NCBI GenBank assembly: GCA_902388495.1
Contig: CABMPP010000041.1
Location: 1-26,419 of the forward strand
Direction: 5' to 3'
Origin: an uncultured Bacteroides sp.
GTDB lineage: Bacteria; Bacteroidota; Bacteroidia; Bacteroidales; Bacteroidaceae
DNA: 26,419 nucleotides
Part shown: piece by piece, positions 23,106 through 26,419 of the stretch
Position numbering within the stretch: the first letter of the stretch is position 1
Layout of the letters: every line of letters starts with the position of its first letter
Position numbers and translations under genes: made by a program
Notes under the pieces: model-generated
Database searches by the model: none
The model's input: the letters and a program-made list of their open reading frames with translations, nothing else
What the model was told of the DNA's origin: nothing

Positions 23106-24920
23106 TTATCTATTCAAAGAATTACAAATCTGCGTATTGATAGCTTTTACCTTTTCTTCATTTACCTTGATCACCTTGCGGTCGTAGGTCATCAGTCCGT
23201 TCACTTCCATCTCCACATCCGTGGTCTGGGTGTAGACGGCAGCCGAGAAACCACGCGGGATGAGGCGGTAGAGTTGGTTGGCATAGTCCACATACTCCTT
23301 GGTCACTTCTTCGGGAGTGTTGAACTTCACATATCCCCAGTTATGGTTAGGCTCCCACAGATGGCCTTCGAGCGCCATGCCTATACCGCCATATTCGCCC
23401 AGCACTGTGGCACGGCCTGCATCGTAGAAGTCGAGCGAAGGATTGGGATAGTGGTGCAAATCCAGGATGTCGCCGCAAGGGAAGTGATTGCCACCGCTGG
23501 CAGGGTTCACCAGGCGACTCGGATCGTGCTTCTTGGTCCATGCCACAATTTCTTCGGTCTTGAACTGTCCCCAACGTTCGTTGAAGGGAATCCATACGCC
23601 GATGCACGGATAGTTGTACAGGCAGTCCATAATCTCTTTCCACTCCTTGCGGTAGTGATATTCCGATTCCTCCGAACGGTTCAGTTCGCTACCGGTGAAG
23701 TAGTTGTACATCTGCCATTCCGGTTCGCGGTCGCCGCTCGGCATGTCCTGCCAAACGATCATGCCTATCTGGTCGCAATGGGTGTACCAGCGTGCCGGTT
23801 CCACCTTGACGTGCTTGCGAATCATGTTGAAGCCGAAGTCTTTGGTCTTCTTGATATCATACACCAGCGCCTCGTCCGTGGGAGCGGTGTAGAGTCCGTC
23901 GGGCCACCAACCCTGGTCCAGAGGACCGAACTGGAAGATGTCCCGGTTGTTCAGTTGTAGGCGCACGATGCCGTCGGCGTCGCGACGGGTGGAGTACTTG
24001 CGCATGGCGGTATAGCTGTCTATCTTGTCGGTCACCCGACCGTTCTCCTTCAGTACTACCTCCATCGTGTAGAGGAAGGGAGAAGCCGGGCTCCACAACT
24101 TGGCATTGGCAGGCATACGGACGTCGATAGTTTGTCCGTTCAGTCCCTTGCCGGTAGCTACGAGTTGTTTGCCGTCGAATACTTTCACTTCTACTACGCC
24201 TTGGGGGCAGCAGGTGCTGGTAGCTACGTCTACCGTCAGCCGGTTGTGGTCGATGTCGGGCGTGGTGCGGAGGCTGGTGATATGATTATCGGCCACCGGT
24301 TCCATCCATACGGTTTGCCAGATGCCGGAGACGGCGGTGTACCAGATGCCCTCGGGACGGTTCACTTGCTTGCCGCGCGGCTGAGGACCGCGGTCGGTGG
24401 GGTCCCATACCTTTACTACCAGTTGGTTATCGCCTTTGGCGGCAAGGGCAGCCGTGATGTCGAGCGAGAAAGGGGTATATCCGCCGGTGTGCTCGCCTAC
24501 CTTAACGTCGTTCACCCATACATCCGCTTTCCAGTCCACTGCACCGAAGTTCAGCATCACCCGCTTGCCGCGCCAGGCAGCAGGTACGGAGAAGGTACGC
24601 TGGTACCAGAGTTCCTTGTTCGGTCCGCACGTCTTGCCTACTCCCGAAAGGCTCGATTCTACGGCAAACGGAACCAATATCTGACCTTCGTAGGCAGAGG
24701 GCGCTGCGCCTCTCTCGGTGATGGCATAGTTCCACAAGCCATTCAGATTTTTCCACTCGCCGCGCTCCATCACAGGACGCGGATACTCGGGAAGTACATT
24801 CTCGGGGTTCACCTGTTCAGCCCACGAGGTTTTGATTTTGTCGCCCGCCGGATGCCACTGTGCTTGTGCCGAGACGCCCAGTGCGGCGGCTAAAACTGTA
24901 ACTAAAATACTCTTCTTCAT
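23106..24920 (-). CDS. GH2-family glycoside hydrolase
   Basis: A 604-residue enzyme with signal peptide MKKSILVTVLAAALGVSAQA and no lipobox, probably periplasmic. Domain order is typical of GH2: N-terminal jelly-roll (RGEWKNLNGLWNYAI, ELWYQRTFSVP, VDWKADVWVNDVKVGEHTGG, about 40-205), an Ig-like domain (about 210-310) and a TIM barrel. The predicted acid/base is Glu448 in PFNERWGQ and the predicted nucleophile is Glu509 in VLGEYGG; both match the retaining GH2 pattern. The barrel also has NMIRKHVKVEPARWYTHCDQIGMIVWQDMPSGD. At 604 residues it lacks the extra C-terminal domains of LacZ-type enzymes. GH2 covers beta-galactosidase, beta-mannosidase, beta-glucuronidase and other activities, and the exact substrate cannot be assigned. 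It is 100 bases downstream of GH43 with no clear own promoter, so the two are probably co-transcribed. Confidence 0.93.
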   Translation of the reverse strand: MKKSILVTVLAAALGVSAQAQWHPAGDKIKTSWAEQVNPENVLPEYPRPVMERGEWKNLNGLWNYAITERGAAPSAYEGQILVPFAVESSLSGVGKTCGPNKELWYQRTFSVPAAWRGKRVMLNFGAVDWKADVWVNDVKVGEHTGGYTPFSLDITAALAAKGDNQLVVKVWDPTDRGPQPRGKQVNRPEGIWYTAVSGIWQTVWMEPVADNHITSLRTTPDIDHNRLTVDVATSTCCPQGVVEVKVFDGKQLVATGKGLNGQTIDVRMPANAKLWSPASPFLYTMEVVLKENGRVTDKIDSYTAMRKYSTRRDADGIVRLQLNNRDIFQFGPLDQGWWPDGLYTAPTDEALVYDIKKTKDFGFNMIRKHVKVEPARWYTHCDQIGMIVWQDMPSGDREPEWQMYNYFTGSELNRSEESEYHYRKEWKEIMDCLYNYPCIGVWIPFNERWGQFKTEEIVAWTKKHDPSRLVNPASGGNHFPCGDILDLHHYPNPSLDFYDAGRATVLGEYGGIGMALEGHLWEPNHNWGYVKFNTPEEVTKEYVDYANQLYRLIPRGFSAAVYTQTTDVEMEVNGLMTYDRKVIKVNEEKVKAINTQICNSLNR

Positions 24921-25020
24921 TGTATAAACTTTATATTAAACTGTTTGTTAAAGGCGTATAATCTCCCTGACAGGCGGATTTCCACTTGTCTATCTAAAAA
25001 ACATTTCCTAATAAACTGAC

Positions 25021-26112
25021 CTATTTCACCGGCGTTCCCGATGGTTTGGGCAATGGGACATCCAGCGCGACCGGCGTTCCCAAGTCCGGCATTCCTTCCG
25101 CATCCCAGCCTATCTTCTGCAATCGTATCGAGCGGGTTTCGGGGCTACCGGTATCGCCGTTCGTCACCTTCCGGGCATGGTAGAGCATGTACCACTCCGT
25201 GCCGTCGGGTGAGGGAATGAACGAAATCCCTCCCGGACCGTAGACTTCATTCTCGGGCACCTGCCGGAATACCGGAGTGGGATGTTTGGTCCATGATGAC
25301 GGGTCCAGCAAGTCACTGTCGGCATCGGCTGTCAGCATTCCCAGGCAGTAATAAGGCGTCCACGAGCCACTGGCTGCATAATATATGATTATCTTCTTAT
25401 TATCTTTGGAGTGGAAATACTGCGGACCTTCGTTCACATAGATGGGATAGGCCGTGCGGCTGCCGTCGGGGTTCACCCATTGACGTTCCCATTCATATTC
25501 CGGTTTCGAAATCATCACACGCGGGGTATCCAGCGTCCAGGGATTCTTCATCCGGGCAATGTAGATGCATTGGGTTTCGGCATTGCTGCGGCGCTTGGGC
25601 CAGCCCGACCATAGCAGGTAGTGCTCTCCGCGATGTTCGAAGGTGGTGGCTTGTATGCCCCAGTTCCATTCGGGGTTGGTCATGATGCTGCCTTTCAGCT
25701 TAAATTCTCCCTGCATCGGGTCGGGAGAAGTGTTCTCCAGTACATACAGTTGATGATTGTCCGTGTTGCCGTCGTCGGCAGCATAGTATATATACCACTT
25801 ATTATCTATACGGTGTATCTCGGGTGCCCACAGATGGGAGGCCATGGAAGGGTCCTCCGGTTTCCACACTACTTTGCAGGTGGCATGCTCCATGTCGGTG
25901 ATGTCGGACGTGGCCCAAAGCATGATCTTGTCTTCCGTGCCATGCGTATAATAGTAGGTGCCGTCGTGGAAAACAGCACTGGGATCGGTCCCTTCTGAAA
26001 ACAGAGGATTCACATAAGTACCCGGCTCAGCCCCTGCATCTTCTTTCTTGCTGCTTTTGTTTCCGCAAGAGAAGCAGAGGAATAAAGTAATCAATAACAG
26101 GCATGTTCTCAT
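25021..26112 (-). CDS. GH43-family lipoprotein with an atypical second catalytic position
   Basis: About 363 residues from the ATG at 26112. This start is chosen because MRTCLLLITLFLCFSC is a lipoprotein signal; the frame runs on to 26187, but that part overlaps the predicted promoter. The five-bladed propeller begins at TYVNPLFSEGTDPSAVF (predicted base Asp43) and includes HLWAPEIHRIDNKWYIYYAA, IYIARMKNPW and YVNEGPQYF (predicted acid Glu228). At the place where related GH43 proteins usually have an Asp (the pKa-modulating residue, often in an AID motif), this protein has WGIQATTFEHRGEHYLLWSGW, that is Gln154. A residue elsewhere may take the role, or activity may differ. The gene carries the same operator module as susC and GH38, so it belongs to the same regulon, and it leads a unit with GH2. 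Substrate unknown; furanosides such as arabinofuranose or galactofuranose are usual for this family. Confidence 0.9.
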   Translation of the reverse strand: MRTCLLLITLFLCFSCGNKSSKKEDAGAEPGTYVNPLFSEGTDPSAVFHDGTYYYTHGTEDKIMLWATSDITDMEHATCKVVWKPEDPSMASHLWAPEIHRIDNKWYIYYAADDGNTDNHQLYVLENTSPDPMQGEFKLKGSIMTNPEWNWGIQATTFEHRGEHYLLWSGWPKRRSNAETQCIYIARMKNPWTLDTPRVMISKPEYEWERQWVNPDGSRTAYPIYVNEGPQYFHSKDNKKIIIYYAASGSWTPYYCLGMLTADADSDLLDPSSWTKHPTPVFRQVPENEVYGPGGISFIPSPDGTEWYMLYHARKVTNGDTGSPETRSIRLQKIGWDAEGMPDLGTPVALDVPLPKPSGTPVK

Positions 26113-26353
26113 AGTTCGATGTTTTAAGATGCTACAAAGAAAGAACTTTTTTATCAGACATAAGAGCAATATTGATTCAAGAAACAAAAGAATCTGCTCT
26201 TTTTTATGTTCAGGGCGGCTCAGGACGGGTATTAAGGGGAGAATTGGTTAGCAATTGCTATTTATTGAATGGTATGTGTTACGCTTCTCTTTCTGAAATT
26301 CGCCAACTTTGTGACGGATGTAAATGACAATTTAGCGTCGTGTGATAACAAGT
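26113..26353. other. Upstream region of the GH43-GH2 unit
   Basis: Apart from the promoter and operator at 26135-26199, this region shows a dyad: AAGAGCA at 26162-26168 pairs with TGCTCTT at 26195-26201, with GATTC/GAATC just inside, followed on the plus strand by a run of T. The dyad overlaps the operator module. From about 26210 to 26353 nothing recognisable was seen. Confidence 0.55.
26135..26199 (-). promoter_or_regulatory. Third copy of the PUL operator with the GH43 promoter
   Basis: On the minus strand GAGCAGATTCTTTTGTTT starts at 26199 and continues CTTGAA; over 24 positions it differs from the GH38-side module at two. The -7-like box TTTCTTTG (26142-26135) starts 57 bases downstream of the module's first base, exactly as at GH38 and susC. 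The second half-site (about 26178-26166) is poorly conserved here, which may make this promoter weaker. The predicted leader is only about 16 bases. Confidence 0.75.
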
Positions 26354-26404
26354 GTATCTCAAACTCCTCCGCCTGAAAGGGGAGGTGCCCGCTTGCGGGC
26401 GGAG
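26354..26404. repeat. Inverted copy B of the hairpin-forming intergenic repeat
   Basis: Reverse complement of bases 1-48, with a 5-base instead of a 2-base loop in the inner CCCG/CGGG hairpin. CCTCCGCC (26367-26374) pairs with GGCGGAGG further right as an outer stem that encloses the inner hairpin. No transposase or other mobile-element gene is next to it. Confidence 0.85.
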
Positions 26405-26419
26405 GGGTCTTACATAAAT

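Noticed and set aside
25021..26187. Longer N-terminal starts for the GH43 lipoprotein (26187) and likewise for the GH43-GH76 (12444), DUF4965 (10103) and SusD (15115) genes
   Set aside because: In each case the added residues precede a perfect signal peptide, and at 26187 they would overlap the predicted promoter and operator.
1..26404. Terminal inverted repeats of a 26-kb transposon
   Set aside because: No transposase, integrase or target-site duplication is visible, housekeeping genes lie inside, and the repeat is itself a multi-hairpin palindrome of dispersed-repeat type.

Overview
The window looks like a contig from a gut Bacteroides (or very close relative). It carries a SusC/SusD pair, many Bacteroidota-type signal peptides and lipoboxes, promoter boxes resembling the Bacteroides -7 element TAnnTTTG, and A/T-rich leaders in place of strong Shine-Dalgarno sites. 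Both ends lie inside inverted copies of the same hairpin-forming repeat (1-48 and 26354-26404), which would fit a draft contig broken at a dispersed repeat.

Layout. 281-4106 is ordinary chromosomal sequence: a membrane-anchored GH25 lysozyme-like protein and a PPi-dependent phosphofructokinase on the minus strand, then an RRM RNA-binding protein and a cold-shock-domain protein on the plus strand. 4144-26112 is a polysaccharide utilization locus (PUL). Its main operon runs leftward from 18293 to 4144: SusC, SusD, a DUF3823 lipoprotein, a GH43-GH76 fusion, a DUF4964/DUF4965 (GtaA-like) lipoprotein, a GH92 alpha-mannosidase and an aldose-1-epimerase-like lipoprotein. A GH38 alpha-mannosidase with a C-terminal F5/8-type domain is transcribed divergently from susC. 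A second leftward unit, GH43 then GH2, faces GH38 convergently.

How the genes fit together. GH76 (endo-alpha-1,6-mannanase family), GH92 (with the residues associated with alpha-1,2 specificity) and GH38 point to an alpha-mannan. The two GH43 modules, one fused to GH76, suggest the mannan carries furanosyl or other substituents. Fungal galactomannan with galactofuranose, or an arabinofuranose-bearing mannan such as mycobacterial lipoarabinomannan, are reasonable candidates; this is inference. SusC/SusD/DUF3823 would bind and import oligosaccharides at the outer membrane, and the periplasmic enzymes would finish them.

Main new observations. (1) The susC, GH38 and GH43-GH2 promoters share a 24-bp operator-like module with 20 invariant positions, placed exactly 57 bp upstream of a -7-like box in all three. 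This is strong sequence evidence for one regulon controlled by one regulator not encoded here. (2) An array of 22-bp tandem repeats between GH38 and GH2 shares the core TGAACAGA with that operator and might be a cluster of regulator sites. (3) A seven-unit array with a 41-42 bp period fills the gap between the GH43-GH76 gene and the next gene of the operon. (4) A stem-loop just after the SusCD/DUF3823 genes may lower expression of the downstream enzymes. No regulator, mobile-element gene, tRNA, rRNA or CRISPR array was found.
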